A stretch of 64,000 bases of DNA from Io17-Chloro-G2 sp963663135 (GTDB lineage Bacteria > Chloroflexota > Dehalococcoidia > Lucifugimonadales > UBA3495): the NCBI GenBank assembly GCA_963663135.2, contig CAXXRM010000002.1, positions 248,001-312,000 of the forward strand. Reading direction: 5' to 3'. Below, piece after piece: positions 63,196-64,000 of this stretch. Made by a program: the position numbers and the translations under genes. Position 1 is the first letter of the stretch, and each line of letters starts with the position of its first letter. The notes below the pieces were generated by a model that was not told the DNA's origin, ran no database searches, and was given only the letters and a program-made list of their open reading frames with translations.

Positions 63196-63540
63196 TCAGT
63201 CCGGCAGCTCTTCCAGAAAATTCTGCAGGGCCCGCTCAGCTCCCTCCTTGCCGTCATCTGGGTTGAGCCCCGAGGCGTCCTCCTTGCTCTGGAGGTTCAG
63301 CAGAAATCCGCATAGCTCTTTCAGAGCGTCATCCGGTGTCCCGCACGTCAACACACTGTTGACGCCTTTGCCCTTTACCAAGGACTCCGAGATTGACCAA
63401 GAATAGGGGGATACAAGGCTCCATTCTTGATTGACACCAAAGTATCCCACTTGGTTCCGGTGTCTGACTCTTACGACGTTGGGATTGAGTGGTTCCAGTG
63501 TGAACTCTGTGTCCTTGAAATTGTAGCGTCTTTCTCTCAT
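63196..63540 (-). CDS. Hypothetical protein
   Basis: 114 residues with a perfect aggagg 9 nt before ATG 63540. MRERRYNFKDTEFTLEPLNP then VVRVRHRNQVGYFGVNQEWS; C-terminal half helical and acidic. Probably a real gene of the phage-like run, family unknown. Confidence 0.55.
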   Translation of the reverse strand: MRERRYNFKDTEFTLEPLNPNVVRVRHRNQVGYFGVNQEWSLVSPYSWSISESLVKGKGVNSVLTCGTPDDALKELCGFLLNLQSKEDASGLNPDDGKEGAERALQNFLEELPD

Positions 63541-63591
63541 TCTTTCGTTCCTCCTACACCCAGAAGGGCTCTCGCTCTGGGATACTATCGC

Positions 63592-63777
63592 TTATCGGAT
63601 GCTCCGTCGTGGTTTTTGGGGCCCCGAGATGACCCGGTTCGAGGCCCGTTTCAAGAGACTGCACATTTCGAATCCCACATTTCTTTCGTTCGCGTTGCAG
63701 TCCAGCACGATTCCCGGTGCTATCTCCTGAGGCTCGGCTATCAGTGATTTCTCCAAGCACCTGTACAGGGCGCCCAC
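63592..63777 (-). CDS. DUF2283-like small protein
   Basis: 61 residues from GTG 63777: VGALYRCLEKSLIAEPQEIA then PGIVLDCNANERNVGFEMCS matches the DUF2283 pattern (ALYI...PGIILDYDxxGxVVGIEI). The usual start (KIxYDxExD) is cut by a TAG a few codons upstream, so it may be damaged. Confidence 0.5.
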   Translation of the reverse strand: MGALYRCLEKSLIAEPQEIAPGIVLDCNANERNVGFEMCSLLKRASNRVISGPQKPRRSIR

Positions 63778-63807
63778 CTCACTATCTCTGTCTTCCTATC
63801 AGTCATC

Positions 63808-63921
63808 TCATGTTTCGGGCGAAAAGTTCTTAACCACAATCCACGGCGACGATTGTTTGTTGATCTCGATACTCAGCGACCTATTGTTCCTCTTCGAGAT
63901 GACCGGAAGAGACCGTTTCAT
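63808..63921 (-). CDS. Doubtful small frame at the window end
   Basis: 37 residues: MKRSLPVISKRNNRSLSIEI, NKQSSPWIVVKNFSPET. The frame is open to the window edge, so it may be the tail of a longer gene. DUF2283 partners are often here, but no such motif is seen. Confidence 0.2.
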   Translation of the reverse strand: MKRSLPVISKRNNRSLSIEINKQSSPWIVVKNFSPET

Positions 63922-64000
63922 CTGTGGGTTTCCGGGCCTGCAATTCTCGGCGCCGGTCCGCTGAGTGTCCACTCCATGGTGAAGTTTCCTGTGGGAGGAG

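Noticed and set aside
1..64000. tRNA or rRNA genes
   Set aside because: I looked for T-loop GGTTCGAATCC-type and rRNA signatures and found none; a covariance search was not possible.

Overview
The window looks like a piece of a fairly GC-rich bacterial chromosome, and I would guess a Chloroflexota lineage (SAR202/Dehalococcoidia-like). That guess rests only on gene content: recF-purL next to a GT4/GH63 pair, several short-chain dehydrogenases, MmgE/PrpD, enoyl-CoA hydratase, CaiB-type and cupin genes, and DUF502. It is inference and cannot be confirmed here. I found no rRNA or tRNA genes.

Layout. 1-6.4 kb is housekeeping: the end of recF, purL, a GT4 glycosyltransferase, two small genes (one broken by a stop) and a GH63-like glycosidase. 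6.4-15.9 kb holds ordinary accessory metabolism: a NYN/OST-HTH RNA-biology protein with a perfect 6x42-bp tandem repeat, two SDRs, a HicAB toxin-antitoxin pair, a quinone oxidoreductase, MmgE/PrpD, enoyl-CoA hydratase and a cupin. From 16 kb onward the DNA is a mosaic of mobile elements and gene fragments. It includes an intact IS1182 element that cuts a membrane-protein gene, a TcmP/DUF5131 pair, an IS21 element that cuts a SagB-like gene, a CRISPR-like relic (five 28-nt repeats, 33-nt spacers, no cas genes), a tandem array of structured hairpins between HicB-like genes, and a lipoprotein with four Cache-like repeats. A restriction-modification operon follows, whose endonuclease is broken by a 109-bp duplication, then a two-domain chimeric IS1595-type transposase.

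41-47 kb is the most interesting part. Two copies of a 193-bp terminal-inverted-repeat element bracket a small-gene operon. Next to it a NYN gene is split by a 3.24-kb block flanked by CTTAG direct repeats. The block ends in an IS1380-family transposase and carries cupin, ABM-like and truncated CaiB genes, which is what one-ended (ISEcp1-like) transposition is known to produce. A second pair of the same inverted-repeat family brackets another gene at 56.5-57.6 kb.

47-64 kb contains repeated serine and tyrosine recombinases, intact and decayed, a MNT-HEPN protein, a DUF502 membrane protein, a frameshifted methyltransferase and, from 60 kb, a minus-strand run of phage-like small genes: PD-(D/E)XK nuclease, coiled-coil membrane protein, DUF5679 with an in-frame TAG, a paralogous coiled-coil pair and DUF2283. 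Many genes here are broken by single events, so this is either a decaying integration hotspot or partly a low-coverage assembly; reads would decide.
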